DNA of 64,000 nucleotides from Brucella pecoris (GTDB lineage: Bacteria; Pseudomonadota; Alphaproteobacteria; Rhizobiales; Rhizobiaceae). The first letter of the stretch is position 1. Every line of letters begins with the position of its first letter. This document shows positions 48,227 to 57,538 of the stretch, piece by piece. The stretch covers positions 124,001-188,000 of the forward strand of contig NZ_VEWK01000004.1 of NCBI RefSeq assembly GCF_006376675.1, in the 5' to 3' direction. The translations under genes were made by a program, and so were the position numbers. The notes under the pieces were generated by a model. The model was not told the DNA's origin. It made no database searches and worked only from the letters and a program-made list of their open reading frames with translations.

Positions 48227-48751
48227 TCAATGATCTTTGCGATCATCTTTCCAGGGTGAGTTTTCATTCGGCCGGGTGGTGTAATCTTCAGGGTCGAGAT
48301 CAATGACATGATCCTGACGAGGATTCTGGTGCGGGCTCTGGCCGGGGCTTGGGTGCTGCCCGTAACCGTCCGAATAGCGCGCAGATGTAGCGACAACCAT
48401 GCGGCCGCGCATGAATTTTTCCCACATGAAATCGCGAATGAACGGAATAAACAGCAGAATGCCGATGGTGCTGCTCACAAAACCGGGCACGATCAGCAGG
48501 ATCGCCGCCAGGACCATCATGGCGCCATGCACCATTTCGCGATCAGGTACCCGTCCGGCAGCCGTTTCAGTGCGAATGCGCTGTAAAAGCCCGATCCCCT
48601 GCACGCGCAGGAGAAAGAAGCCCAGCATTGCGCTGAGAATAACAAGGCCCAAAGTCGCAAAAACACCGATCTTGCTGCCAATGATGACGAAACCGGCAAT
48701 TTCGATGAAAGGCATCGCCAGCATGACGAGAGGGGCGAGAGAGGAGGACAC
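48227..48751 (-). CDS. fxsA: FxsA family membrane protein
   Basis: 174 residues, GTG start with AAGG upstream. Three or four hydrophobic segments in the first ~110 residues (PLVMLAMPFIEIAGFVIIGSKIG, TLGLVILSAMLGFFLLR, MMVLAAILLIVPGFVSSTIGILLFIPFI) match FxsA; the second half is a hydrophilic, acidic, low-complexity tail. The original member suppresses F-exclusion of phage T7; the native role is unknown. Divergent from the Tim44-domain gene, 221 bp apart, as in many rhizobia. Confidence 0.9.
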   Translation of the reverse strand: MSSSLAPLVMLAMPFIEIAGFVIIGSKIGVFATLGLVILSAMLGFFLLRVQGIGLLQRIRTETAAGRVPDREMVHGAMMVLAAILLIVPGFVSSTIGILLFIPFIRDFMWEKFMRGRMVVATSARYSDGYGQHPSPGQSPHQNPRQDHVIDLDPEDYTTRPNENSPWKDDRKDH

Positions 48752-48972
48752 GTAAGTTACGACCTTTGTTGTTTGGGTTTCAGCGTTTCAATCTAACCTG
48801 AATTGTAACTTTTTCAGGTTCGGAACGAAATTGAAACTGTCTGTCATGCAATATCAAATAGGTATGCATGATCGGGATTTGAATGATGACGTAAGCCGAT
48901 CTATATGTATGAGATACAAACTAGGGATAGGGAAAGGCGAAATGCCTGATCCTTCAATCAGCGGCAGGCGGC

Positions 48973-49668
48973 ATGGAATTTTTTGATTTTGGCACGATAT
49001 TCTTCTTCATCGCAGCGGTGATTATCTTTCTCCAGCTGAGGAATGTTCTTGGCCGTCGTACCGGAAGTGAAAAACCGCCCTTCGATCCTTACACATCAGC
49101 CCGCAGCGCCGATGCTGCACCGGCAAGTGGTGAGACCGATAATGTCGTCTCCCTGCCGCGCCGTCCGGGCGAAAAGGATTTCACCGCCATCGACAAGGCC
49201 GCTCCGGCCGGCACGCCGATCAATGACGGTCTGCGTGCCATTTATGCTGTCGATCCGGCCTTCGATCCGGCCAGTTTCGTGGATGGCGTAAAGATCGCTT
49301 ATGAAATGATCGTGATGTCCTATGCCGATGGTGATCGCAAGGTCCTGAAAAATCTGCTTTCAAAGGATGTTTTCGAAGGGTTCGTTTCGGCGATCGATGA
49401 ACGCGAGACGCGTGGCGAAAGCGTGCGGTCGTCCTTTGTCGGCATCGACAAGGCGGAAATCACCGGCGCCGAGATGAAGGGGTCGGAAGCGCATGTGACG
49501 GTCAATATCGTCAGCCAGATGATTTCCTCCACCTATGACAAGGACGGCAAGCTGATCGACGGCGACCCGGAAAACGTGCTCGAGATCAAGGATCTGTGGA
49601 CCTTTGCCCGCGATACACGATCGCGTGATCCAAATTGGAAGCTTGTCGCGACCGAGGCGGAAGACTAA
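48973..49668 (+). CDS. Tim44-like domain membrane protein
   Basis: 231 residues. One N-terminal transmembrane segment (FGTIFFFIAAVIIFLQL, about 6-22), a polar linker, then a Tim44/TimA-like domain (about 85-230) starting FDPASFVDGVKIAYEMIVMSYADGDRKVLKNLLSKDVFEGF. Homologues are conserved between fxsA/secB and mltA in alphaproteobacteria and may tether factors to the inner membrane. The function is not established. Ends at a strong terminator. Confidence 0.85.
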   Translation: MEFFDFGTIFFFIAAVIIFLQLRNVLGRRTGSEKPPFDPYTSARSADAAPASGETDNVVSLPRRPGEKDFTAIDKAAPAGTPINDGLRAIYAVDPAFDPASFVDGVKIAYEMIVMSYADGDRKVLKNLLSKDVFEGFVSAIDERETRGESVRSSFVGIDKAEITGAEMKGSEAHVTVNIVSQMISSTYDKDGKLIDGDPENVLEIKDLWTFARDTRSRDPNWKLVATEAED

Positions 49669-49686
49669 GAGAAAGCGTATGAATCG

Positions 49687-49719
49687 GGCCGCTGACCCAG
49701 CTCAGCGGCCTTTTTGTTT
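49687..49719 (+). terminator. Strong intrinsic terminator after the Tim44-domain gene
   Basis: GGCCGCTGA (49687-49695), CCCAGC loop, TCAGCGGCC (49702-49710), then TTTTTGTTT (49711-49719). It ends only 24 bp before the mltA start codon. Confidence 0.9.
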
Positions 49720-49743
49720 ATATATAGCTAAACGGATGCGGCG

Positions 49744-50841
49744 ATGAACGACTTGGCGAGGATTTTGCGCCCGGTGGCTTTTTCCGATTGTCCGGGCTGG
49801 AACCGGGACGATCAGTCCGCAGCTTTCGCTGCGTTTCGCCGCTCTGCCGATTATGCCGTCCAGCAGACCTACAAGAGCGGCAGTCTCGGCATCCGTTTCG
49901 AAGCGCTGGAGCCGATCTTTGCCGTCGCCCGCACCCTCGACAATACGGGCGTGGACGACGCACGCGCTTTCTTCGAACGGCATTTCATCCCCTGCCGGAT
50001 TGTTCCCGATCAGGGAACAGGTTTTGTGACCGCGTTCTACGAACCGGAGATCGAAGCCTCCCTTCAGGCCGACGGCCAGTTCAAGGTGCCCTTTCTGCGC
50101 CAGCCCGATGACCTCGTGAAAGTGACGGATGAAAATCGCCCGGTGGGCCTCGATCCGTCCTTTGCCTTTGCGCGCCGAACGGAAAACGGTCTTGCGGAAT
50201 ATGACGATCGCCGGACGATCGAACAGGGAAGCCTCTCCGGGCGTGGTCTGGAGATCGCTTTCGTGGCAGACCGGGTCGATGCCTTTTTCGCACATGTGCA
50301 AGGTGCCGCGCGCCTGAAATTGCGCGACGGCGGGTTGCTGCGCATTACCTATGCGGCCAAATCCGGCCATCCGTTTACAGGTATCGGACGTATTCTGGTT
50401 GCAAATCACGAAATTCCGGCTTCAGAAATTTCTATGCAGTCGATCCGTCGCTGGCTGGCCGAGCATCCGGATAAGGCAGACGACCTCATCTGGAAGAACC
50501 GCTCCTATATTTTCTTCCGGGAAGCACCGGTGGATGATCCGAATGCCGGTCCGATTGCCGCTGCAAAAGTTCCGCTCACTGCCGGGCGCTCGCTTGCCGT
50601 CGACAAATTGCTCCACACATTCGGAACGCCGATCCATGTCAGCGCTCCGACAGTCACCGTCTTTGACGGCGAACCCTTTGCACGCCTGATGATCGCACAG
50701 GACACGGGAACGGCAATCGTCGGCCCGGCTCGTGGCGATCTTTTCGCCGGATCGGGCGATATGGCAGGCGAAATAGCCGGTGGTGTGAAGGATGATGCGG
50801 ACTTCTATGCGCTGGTGCCGCGCAAGCTCCTGGGGGTTTGA
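49744..50841 (+). CDS. mltA: Membrane-bound-type lytic murein transglycosylase A family protein
   Basis: 365 residues. MltA domain around GFVTAFYEPEIEASLQ and the 3D domain near the C-terminus with AQDTGTAIVGPARGDLFAGSGDMAGE, where the catalytic Asp is expected. It cleaves the glycan strand to 1,6-anhydro ends. No signal peptide or lipobox is visible: the protein starts MNDLARILRPVAFSDCPGW and an in-frame TAA lies 13 bp upstream, so no longer form exists. Overlaps the Smr gene frame. Export is therefore unexplained. Confidence 0.85.
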   Translation: MNDLARILRPVAFSDCPGWNRDDQSAAFAAFRRSADYAVQQTYKSGSLGIRFEALEPIFAVARTLDNTGVDDARAFFERHFIPCRIVPDQGTGFVTAFYEPEIEASLQADGQFKVPFLRQPDDLVKVTDENRPVGLDPSFAFARRTENGLAEYDDRRTIEQGSLSGRGLEIAFVADRVDAFFAHVQGAARLKLRDGGLLRITYAAKSGHPFTGIGRILVANHEIPASEISMQSIRRWLAEHPDKADDLIWKNRSYIFFREAPVDDPNAGPIAAAKVPLTAGRSLAVDKLLHTFGTPIHVSAPTVTVFDGEPFARLMIAQDTGTAIVGPARGDLFAGSGDMAGEIAGGVKDDADFYALVPRKLLGV

Positions 50842-50846
50842 ACGGG

Positions 50847-51461
50847 ATGGTGCGCGAGACCGACAAGCCGGAAAAAGATTACCTGCGGCCAGAAGACCGC
50901 ATCCTGTGGGAAACGGTCGCGAAAACCGCAAAGCCGTTGATAAAGCCAACGGCGAAACAGGACGAGCTTCCCGACTTCAAATCGTTGATGGCGGAAGAAG
51001 AAAAACGCCCTGCCAAGGCGAAGGTCCAGCCTGCGTTGGAGGCGAGCAAACCGAAGAAAGGCTTGTCGGCGCTCAGCGAGATGCAGATTCAGTCACTCGA
51101 CAAACCGACGCATCGAAAGATCGCCAAAGGTCGTGTCGATATTGAAGCCCGCATAGACCTGCATGGTCTCACGCAGGGAGAAGCGCACGGTCTGCTCTAT
51201 GGATTTCTGGTCAGCGCGCATGCACGCGGCCTGCGTCATGTCATGGTCATTACCGGCAAAGGCCGTTCATTCGGCAGCGAAGGGATTTTGCGGCAAGCCG
51301 TACCGCACTGGTTCTCCACACCGCTGTTCCGGCTTCTGGTGAGTGCCTATGAGGATGCAGCGCGTCATCATGGCGGGCATGGCGCTCTTTATGTAAGGCT
51401 TCGCCGCCAGACCCAACAGATGCCACGCCAGATATTGCCGGGAGGAAACAGGCCGCGATGA
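50847..51461 (+). CDS. Smr/MutS2-like endonuclease domain protein
   Basis: 204 residues from ATG 50847; a TTG at 50838 overlaps the mltA stop but is less likely. The first ~110 residues are charged and probably flexible. The Smr domain (about 115-190) has the catalytic-type IDLHGLTQGEAHGLLYGFL and VITGKGRSFGSEGILRQAVPHWF segments (LDLHG- and TGKG-type motifs). Smr domains nick nucleic acids. mltA-smr-XRE form an operon; the biological link is unknown. Confidence 0.87.
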   Translation: MVRETDKPEKDYLRPEDRILWETVAKTAKPLIKPTAKQDELPDFKSLMAEEEKRPAKAKVQPALEASKPKKGLSALSEMQIQSLDKPTHRKIAKGRVDIEARIDLHGLTQGEAHGLLYGFLVSAHARGLRHVMVITGKGRSFGSEGILRQAVPHWFSTPLFRLLVSAYEDAARHHGGHGALYVRLRRQTQQMPRQILPGGNRPR

Positions 51462-51850
51462 CGCCATTTGGAATACGCCTGCGCCAATTGCGGGAAGAAC
51501 GGGGTGTGACACAGAAGGAAATGGCGGCAGCGCTCCGGGTTTCGCCCGCCTATTTGTCGGCGCTGGAACATGGCCGACGTGGCCAGCCGACCTGGGACTT
51601 GCTTCAGCGCATCATCACCTATTTCAATATCATCTGGGATGAGGCGGAAGAGTTGCAAAACCTTGCTGCCGTGTCGCATCCGCGCGTGGTGATCGATACG
51701 TCGGGCCTGTCACCGCAGGCAACGGAACTCGCCAATCTTCTGGCGCGCAATATCCGCATCATCGACCGCGAGACGATCAGACATCTGAGCGAAGAAATCG
51801 AGGCGGCGCGCAAGCGCCGCCGCGGTATCAAGCCTGTTCAAATTGATTAG
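51458..51850 (+). CDS. XRE family helix-turn-helix regulator
   Basis: 130 residues. N-terminal HTH (FGIRLRQLREERGVTQKEMAAALRVSPAYLSALEHGRRGQPTWDLLQRI, about 4-52) is a classic Cro/cI fold; the C-terminal half is helical with a basic end (RKRRRGIKP). ATGA overlap with the Smr gene. The stop codon TAG runs into a family A repeat. Target unknown; conserved position suggests control of the envelope genes beside it. Confidence 0.87.
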   Translation: MTPFGIRLRQLREERGVTQKEMAAALRVSPAYLSALEHGRRGQPTWDLLQRIITYFNIIWDEAEELQNLAAVSHPRVVIDTSGLSPQATELANLLARNIRIIDRETIRHLSEEIEAARKRRRGIKPVQID

Positions 51851-51949
51851 AGCGCATCCCGAAAAGTGTGAAACGGTTTTCGGAAAAGATGCGCGTAGAA
51901 ACAAATAATCAGAGCGCCGATCTGATCCAATCAGATCGAAACGCGCTCT
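51849..51949. repeat. Family A intergenic repeat plus hairpin between convergent genes
   Basis: AGAGCGCATCCCGAAAAG...ACGGTTTTCGGA...AAGATGCGCG (51849-51895), followed by a two-level hairpin: AGAGCGC (51911-51917) with GCGCTCT (51943-51949), enclosing GATCTGAT with ATCAGATC. It overlaps the XRE stop codon and reaches the DUF1402 gene's stop region; it probably ends transcription in both directions. Confidence 0.7.
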
Positions 51950-52943
51950 AGAAAAGCGCTTTCAGCTCATCGAGCTTCGAATTGACCAGCCAGCCATAGT
52001 AGTTTTCCTGCGGCAGCACAGGTTCCTGACCATCAGCCCTTCGCTTGGCATTTTCGTTGGCCAAAGCCCGCGCGCGTGCTTCTGCGCCGCCCGTATTGTA
52101 AAGCGTGGCCGTCAGGCCGGGATTCTTCGAAATATCGAAGTCGGCGATCTGGCGGTAGGCGTTGATCGACTGTTTCAGCGTCGCCGCGATGTAAGGCAGC
52201 GTCAGATCGGGATCCATGATCGTCTTGTAGACCACATTGCCGTCTTCAGCATTGAGCTTGGGCAGGCCGGAAACCCGGTTCACCATGTCGGACATCTGCA
52301 ACGCCGTCAGTGGATTGATCTGGCCAAGACCGAATGTCTGCCCGGCATAGAAAGGCTGGAAGAAGACAGCGCTGAAACGGTTGTTGGGATAAGCATTGCC
52401 ACCAACCGATTTGCCGCGGAAATTTTTGTTCCAGACATTTTCGCGGCAGGACCACAGCGAATAGCTGTCCTTTTGCTTCAGGCAATCGGCAAATTCCGGA
52501 CGCTTGATGAACTGGCCGATGCTTTCGCCATTGTAGCCGAAGCTCACGCCCTGGTTCACATAGGACATGGCCTTGACGTAATAGGTCTGGAGCCGGTCGT
52601 AGACGTCGACATTGTAGGTATGCTCACCCACGATCGCGCCGACGATGTGAATGGGATCGATACCATAGGCCGCTGCCGTTGAACGGATCTTGGAACGCAG
52701 CGAAGCATCCTTCTTCAGAAGATTGTAGATCTTCTGATACTTCTTCTCGTAAGTTGTACTCAGTTCACGCGTGCGCTTGGCAGAGGCACCGGGAACCGGC
52801 GGTTGTTCAGCACTGCGATTGCCCGGAGGCACGACCGTTGCCGCATAGGCACTCTGACTGGCAAGGCTGAGAGCCAGGACAAATCCAGCAAATATGCGCC
52901 GTGATTTTGCGCCCGGTATTCTGATCCCCGGTATTCTGATCAT
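51948..52943 (-). CDS. DUF1402 family exported protein
   Basis: 331 residues from ATG 52943. A signal peptide (IFAGFVLALSLASQSAYA, about 16-33) directs export. The body resembles a lysozyme-like helical protein: IDPIHIVGAIVGEHTYNVDVYDR, TFGLGQINPLTALQMSD and LYNTGGAEARARAL recall transglycosylase SLT motifs (Glu in GEHTYN, GLGQINP, then N-T-G-G). A cell-wall hydrolase role is inferred, not shown. A short 14 bp repeat in the 5' end encodes a doubled IRIPG. A longer open frame exists upstream but covers the hslU terminator. Confidence 0.75.
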   Translation of the reverse strand: MIRIPGIRIPGAKSRRIFAGFVLALSLASQSAYAATVVPPGNRSAEQPPVPGASAKRTRELSTTYEKKYQKIYNLLKKDASLRSKIRSTAAAYGIDPIHIVGAIVGEHTYNVDVYDRLQTYYVKAMSYVNQGVSFGYNGESIGQFIKRPEFADCLKQKDSYSLWSCRENVWNKNFRGKSVGGNAYPNNRFSAVFFQPFYAGQTFGLGQINPLTALQMSDMVNRVSGLPKLNAEDGNVVYKTIMDPDLTLPYIAATLKQSINAYRQIADFDISKNPGLTATLYNTGGAEARARALANENAKRRADGQEPVLPQENYYGWLVNSKLDELKALF

Positions 52944-52997
52944 TGTGAGGAAACGGTCCTGATATGGTGAATATTCGGTAAAAGTTGCGGGGAAAGT

Positions 52998-53030
52998 AAA
53001 AAACCCCCCGATGCAAGTCGAGGGGTTTTT
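52998..53030 (-). terminator. Terminator after hslU
   Basis: AAAAACCCC (52999-53007) pairs with GGGGTTTTT (53022-53030). Read on the minus strand it is a GC stem followed by a T-run, 47 bp after the hslU stop. Confidence 0.8.
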
Positions 53031-53076
53031 GCAGTATTTGCGAAAGTGAACTCGGGCCGTGGCTTTCTGGTCACTT

Positions 53077-54381
53077 TTAGAGGATGAAACGCGACAGATC
53101 GGTATTCTTTGCAAGGGTGCCGATTTTTTCCCGCACATAGTCCGCATCGATGACAAACTTGGCTCCGGTCTTGTCAGGCGCGGTGTACGAAATTTCATCG
53201 AGAACGCGTTCCATCACCGTCTGCAAGCGCCGGGCACCGATATTTTCGACCGACGCATTCAGATCGACAGCGATATCGGCCAGGGCGTCGATGGCGTCAT
53301 CGGTGATTTCAAGGGTCACCTCTTCCGTTTCCATCAGGGCGATATACTGCTTGATCAGGCTTGCTTCGGTCTCCGTCAGAATGCGGCGGAAGTCTTCACG
53401 TGTCAGTGCGCTGAGTTCGACACGGATCGGCAGGCGGCCCTGCAGTTCCGGCAGAAGATCGGACGGCTTGGATACGTGGAAGGCGCCCGATGCGATGAAA
53501 AGCACGTGGTCGGTCTTCACCGGCCCGTATTTGGTGGCAACCGTCGTGCCTTCGACCAGTGGCAACAGATCGCGCTGCACGCCTTCGCGTGACACGCCGG
53601 CACCCATGCCGCCTTCCCGCGATGCAATCTTGTCGATCTCATCGATGAACACGATGCCTTCGTCTTCGGTAACGCGGAGCGCTTCCTGAACGATCTGGTC
53701 CTGATCCAGCAACTTATCGGATTCATCGTTGATCAGGATCGGATAGGAATCCTTGACCGTGGTCTTGCGCGTCTTGGTCCGCCCGCCCATGGCCTTGCCC
53801 AGCATGTCGGACAGGTTCATGACACCGATATTGGCACCCGGCATGCCTGGAATCTCGAAACTCGGGCCGGAACCGGTGTCGGCGACCTCGATTTCGATTT
53901 CCTTGTCGTCCATTTCACCGTTGCGCAGCTTCTTGCGGAAGCTGTCGCGGGTGGCGGGGCTTGCGGTCTTGCCGACCAGCGCATCCAGCACGCGTTCTTC
54001 CGCATTGAGATGCGCCTTGGCCTTCACATCGTCGCGGCGCTTCTCACGGACCAGCGTGATAGCTGCCTCGACGAGATCGCGGACGATCTGTTCGACGTCG
54101 CGGCCGACATAGCCGACTTCGGTAAATTTGGTCGCTTCCACCTTGACGAAAGGCGCACCGGCCAGTTTTGCGAGGCGGCGGGAAATTTCCGTCTTGCCGA
54201 CGCCGGTCGGTCCGATCATCAGAATGTTCTTCGGCATGACCTCTTCGCGCATCTGACCTTCGAGCTGCTGGCGGCGCCAGCGATTGCGCAAAGCGATGGC
54301 GACTGCGCGCTTGGCGTCGTTCTGGCCGATGATGAAGCGGTCGAGTTCCGATACGATTTCACGGGGAGAGAAATTACTCAT
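53077..54381 (-). CDS. hslU: ATP-dependent protease ATPase subunit HslU
   Basis: 434 residues from ATG 54381 ([20 protein letters not shown]), the standard length; the frame stays open far upstream across DUF2585 in another frame and is not coding there. Walker A GPTGVGKT (57-64), a Walker B of the form [12 protein letters not shown], and the pore motif GYVGRD. The hexamer unfolds substrates for HslV. It follows DUF2585 by 2 bp. Confidence 0.97.
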   Translation of the reverse strand: MSNFSPREIVSELDRFIIGQNDAKRAVAIALRNRWRRQQLEGQMREEVMPKNILMIGPTGVGKTEISRRLAKLAGAPFVKVEATKFTEVGYVGRDVEQIVRDLVEAAITLVREKRRDDVKAKAHLNAEERVLDALVGKTASPATRDSFRKKLRNGEMDDKEIEIEVADTGSGPSFEIPGMPGANIGVMNLSDMLGKAMGGRTKTRKTTVKDSYPILINDESDKLLDQDQIVQEALRVTEDEGIVFIDEIDKIASREGGMGAGVSREGVQRDLLPLVEGTTVATKYGPVKTDHVLFIASGAFHVSKPSDLLPELQGRLPIRVELSALTREDFRRILTETEASLIKQYIALMETEEVTLEITDDAIDALADIAVDLNASVENIGARRLQTVMERVLDEISYTAPDKTGAKFVIDADYVREKIGTLAKNTDLSRFIL

Positions 54382-54383
54382 AA

Positions 54384-54974
54384 TTATAACCCACTTTGCC
54401 ACTGCTTGATGAACTCGAACGGATGCAGCAGCATGATCACGTTGAGCGTAAGGTTGTCGCGAATAACGATCAGCGCCAGAACTTCCATGAACAGCGCGAT
54501 GGCGACGGTTATCTTTGCTGGCAGTTTGGCGGCGATCAGAAAGCCAAGTGCGGCAGCGAGCGTATCGGAAACCGAATTCACGATGCTGTCGCCGAAATAG
54601 TCCACCGAGGACGTATTGGCGCGATAGCGTTCGATGATGAAATTCGAATTCTCGACCAGTTCCCATACCGCTTCGATGCCGACCGCCGCTGCAAGCCTCA
54701 GACCGAGCGGGGCTTTGGGTGCGATGACCGTGAACAGCCAGTAGAACAGAAAGCCATGGATGATATGCGACAGCGTATACCAGTCGGATATATGCTGGGA
54801 GTTCTCCGATTTCAGCGAACCCGACCATAATTTTATGGTCCCGCATTCGCACATGGCAATCCGCCCGTCGAGATAGAGCCAGAAGGCTTGTACCGCGACT
54901 ATGGCGAGAACGATCAGGGCGCCCATGCCCCAGCGTTGCGCACTCGGTTTAGAGGCCTGCGCCAGCGAGCTCAT
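54384..54974 (-). CDS. DUF2585 family membrane protein, encoded between hslV and hslU
   Basis: 196 residues with about four hydrophobic segments (about 16-36, 70-92, 140-156, 158-180). Conserved-looking charged motifs are [18 protein letters not shown] and [17 protein letters not shown] between them. The family is known by number only. It overlaps hslV by 4 bp and lies 2 bp before hslU, so it is translated from the same mRNA as the HslVU protease. Confidence 0.88.
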   Translation of the reverse strand: MSSLAQASKPSAQRWGMGALIVLAIVAVQAFWLYLDGRIAMCECGTIKLWSGSLKSENSQHISDWYTLSHIIHGFLFYWLFTVIAPKAPLGLRLAAAVGIEAVWELVENSNFIIERYRANTSSVDYFGDSIVNSVSDTLAAALGFLIAAKLPAKITVAIALFMEVLALIVIRDNLTLNVIMLLHPFEFIKQWQSGL

Positions 54975-55525
54975 TCTGCGTCCAGGCTTTCCACGATGAT
55001 GTTGTGGTTGGTGTAGATGCAGATATCGGCGGCGATATCCATCGCCTTGCGGGCGATTTCCTCGGCCGATCTGTCCGTATCGACCAGCGCGCGGGCGGCG
55101 GCCAGCGCATAATTGCCGCCCGAACCGATGGCCATCACGCCATGTTCGGGTTCAAGTACGTCGCCGGTGCCGGTCAGCGCCAGCGTCACCTTGCTGTCAG
55201 CGACCAGCATCATGGCTTCCAGCTTGCGCAGATAGCGGTCGGTGCGCCAGTCCTTGGCAAGTTCGACCGAAGCCCGCATGAGCTGGTCTGGATATTGTTC
55301 GAGCTTCGCTTCGAGGCGTTCCAGAAGGGTGAAGGCGTCGGCGGTGGCTCCGGCAAAACCGGCAATCACATTGCCCTTGCCGATGCGGCGAACCTTTCGC
55401 GCATTGCCCTTCATGACGGTGTTGCCGAGCGAAACCTGTCCGTCGCCGGCAATGACGACCTTGCCGTCCTTGCGCACGGTAACGATGGTCGTGCCGTAAA
55501 TTGTCGTGGGATGATGTTCGATCAT
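54971..55525 (-). CDS. hslV: ATP-dependent protease peptidase subunit HslV
   Basis: 184 residues from ATG 55525 (AGGAGC upstream). The mature N-terminus is expected at Thr12 of [12 protein letters not shown] after removal of an 11-residue propeptide; [39 protein letters not shown] and [14 protein letters not shown] are typical of the proteasome-like fold. It forms the chamber of HslVU. First gene of the unit, divergent from hisB across 236 bp. No clear RpoH promoter was found by eye. Confidence 0.97.
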   Translation of the reverse strand: MIEHHPTTIYGTTIVTVRKDGKVVIAGDGQVSLGNTVMKGNARKVRRIGKGNVIAGFAGATADAFTLLERLEAKLEQYPDQLMRASVELAKDWRTDRYLRKLEAMMLVADSKVTLALTGTGDVLEPEHGVMAIGSGGNYALAAARALVDTDRSAEEIARKAMDIAADICIYTNHNIIVESLDAE

Positions 55526-55761
55526 GGATGCTCCTTTGGCGGCACATGCAATCCCGGAAGGCAATTGCAGATGCCCCTTCATCTGATGGGGAAACAGGTT
55601 CGGCCAGCCATCGGCGGATGAATCGTGCTTCGCTGAGAATATTTAAGAACGTACGGACGAATTGCAAATGCCGATTTGCAGCTTGCCAAACCGGCAAAAG
55701 GAATTGGCAAAGGGAGCAAGCTGTTCTAGAACGCCTCCAAGCTATTGAATGAGGAAAGCTT

Positions 55762-56370
55762 ATGACTGCAGAAAGCACCCGCAAGGCAAGCATCGAGCGC
55801 TCGACCAAGGAAACGAGCATTGCCGTTTCCGTCGATCTGGACGGTGTTGGCAAGTTCGACATCACCACCGGTGTCGGCTTCTTCGATCACATGCTGGAGC
55901 AGCTTTCCCGACATTCGCTCATCGATATGCGTGTGATGGCCAAGGGCGACCTGCATATCGACGATCACCACACGGTTGAGGATACGGGCATCGCGCTTGG
56001 ACAGGCCATTGCCAAGGCGCTTGGCGAGCGCCGCGGCATCGTGCGCTATGCCTCGATGGATCTTGCCATGGACGATACGCTGACCGGCGCTGCCGTCGAT
56101 GTATCGGGGCGCGCCTTTCTGGTCTGGAACGTGAAATTCACGACGTCCAAGATCGGCACGTTCGATACCGAGCTGGTGCGCGAATTCTTCCAGGCGTTCG
56201 CAATGAATGCGGGTATCACGCTTCATATCAACAATCATTATGGTGCCAACAATCACCATATTGCAGAGTCGATCTTCAAGGCCGTGGCCAGGGTTCTGCG
56301 CACGGCGCTTGAAACCGATCCACGCCAGAAGGATGCGATCCCCTCCACAAAGGGTTCGTTAAAGGGATAG
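55762..56370 (+). CDS. hisB: Imidazoleglycerol-phosphate dehydratase
   Basis: 202 residues, monofunctional type (no phosphatase domain). Metal-binding motifs [30 protein letters not shown] and [18 protein letters not shown] are all present. Converts imidazole glycerol phosphate to imidazole acetol phosphate in histidine synthesis. RBS GAGGAAA just before ATG. First gene of the his run; an unrelated gene (DUF2628) follows 22 bp after. Confidence 0.97.
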   Translation: MTAESTRKASIERSTKETSIAVSVDLDGVGKFDITTGVGFFDHMLEQLSRHSLIDMRVMAKGDLHIDDHHTVEDTGIALGQAIAKALGERRGIVRYASMDLAMDDTLTGAAVDVSGRAFLVWNVKFTTSKIGTFDTELVREFFQAFAMNAGITLHINNHYGANNHHIAESIFKAVARVLRTALETDPRQKDAIPSTKGSLKG

Positions 56371-56392
56371 GTCCCGAGCGAAAGGACAGGTC

Positions 56393-56881
56393 ATGGCGCA
56401 ATATGTCGTGCTGGAACCGAACGACAGTAAAGATGCTGAAAAGGCTGTGTTCGTGCGCGACGGATTCCATGTGCTGGCGCTGGTCCTTCCCTTCGTCTGG
56501 CTTCTGACCCAGCGTCTGTGGTTTGAAGCTTTTGCCGTTCTGGGCATCACAACCCTGCTCGGATTTGCAGGGGCGTACTTCGGCATAGCTGATGCGGTTT
56601 CGCTGCTGACCTTGCTCGTATCGCTGTTTGTGGCGCTGGAAGGCGTCAACTGGAAAATCGCCAAGCTCAGGCGGCAAGGCTTTGTTGAAAAAGCGGTCAT
56701 CGATGCATCCGATCAGGAAGAAGCAGAAATCCGCTATTTCTACGGCCTCCAAGATGCGGCTCAGCCAGCAACGTCTCTCGCGGATAAGCCAGCGCCCGAA
56801 TGGGCACAGCAGGCCCCTCGTCCCACCTATTCCTCATTTGGCTCGACGATTGGATTCGTCGGTCATCGCGGAGAAAACTGA
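56393..56881 (+). CDS. DUF2628 family membrane protein in the his operon
   Basis: 162 residues. Two or three hydrophobic segments (about 20-36, 42-60, 63-80) carry the family feature [24 protein letters not shown]; the C-terminal half is soluble and ends in [19 protein letters not shown]. The function is unknown. It sits between hisB and hisH with 22 bp and 2 bp gaps, so it must be cotranscribed with histidine genes. Confidence 0.87.
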   Translation: MAQYVVLEPNDSKDAEKAVFVRDGFHVLALVLPFVWLLTQRLWFEAFAVLGITTLLGFAGAYFGIADAVSLLTLLVSLFVALEGVNWKIAKLRRQGFVEKAVIDASDQEEAEIRYFYGLQDAAQPATSLADKPAPEWAQQAPRPTYSSFGSTIGFVGHRGEN

Positions 56882-56883
56882 AA

Positions 56884-57534
56884 ATGCGTGTTGCAATCAT
56901 CGATTATGGCTCCGGCAATCTGCGCTCAGCCACCAAGGCTTTTGAGCGCGCTGCACATGAGAGCGATATCGCCGCAGAAATCGAACTGACGGCGGATGCC
57001 GACCGCGTGGCGACGGCTGACCGTATCGTGCTTCCGGGTGTTGGCGCTTACGCCGATTGCCGTCGCGGCCTCCATGCCGTTCCGGGTATGGTGGAAGCGC
57101 TGGAAGATGTGGTTCTGAAAAAAGCGCATCCCTTCCTTGGCATCTGCGTGGGCATGCAGCTCATGTCCGAGCGCGGCCTTGAAAAGGAAGTCACTGAAGG
57201 CCTTGGATGGATCGCAGGCGATGTGCGTGAGATGACGCCGTCCGACCCGATGCTCAAGATTCCGCAGATCGGCTGGAACAGGATTCACGTGAAACATTCT
57301 CACCCGGTCTTCGACGGTATCGAGACCGGCGAGAACGGATTGCACGCCTATTTCGTGCATTCCTATATGTTCGATGCGAAGAACAAGGCGGAAGTGCTGG
57401 CCGTGACCGATTATGGCGGCGATGTCACCGCAACTGTCGGTCGCGACAATATGGTGGGAACCCAGTTCCACCCTGAAAAGAGCCAGCTTCTCGGCCTTTC
57501 GCTCATTGCCAATTTCCTGAAATGGAAGCCTTGA
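56884..57534 (+). CDS. hisH: Imidazole glycerol phosphate synthase, glutaminase subunit
   Basis: 216 residues from ATG 56884, 2 bp after DUF2628. Class I glutamine amidotransferase: nucleophile Cys in [13 protein letters not shown], His and Glu in [10 protein letters not shown]. Supplies ammonia to HisF. A degenerate parS-like GGATTCACGTGAAACA (14 of 16) lies at 57281-57296; it encodes the normal RIHVKH. Confidence 0.97.
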   Translation: MRVAIIDYGSGNLRSATKAFERAAHESDIAAEIELTADADRVATADRIVLPGVGAYADCRRGLHAVPGMVEALEDVVLKKAHPFLGICVGMQLMSERGLEKEVTEGLGWIAGDVREMTPSDPMLKIPQIGWNRIHVKHSHPVFDGIETGENGLHAYFVHSYMFDAKNKAEVLAVTDYGGDVTATVGRDNMVGTQFHPEKSQLLGLSLIANFLKWKP

Positions 57535-57538
57535 AGAT

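Noticed and set aside
53077..54852. hslU as a 591-residue protein starting at 54852
   Set aside because: The extra ~157 residues overlap DUF2585 in another frame, are not HslU-like, and the conserved start [10 protein letters not shown] is at 54381.
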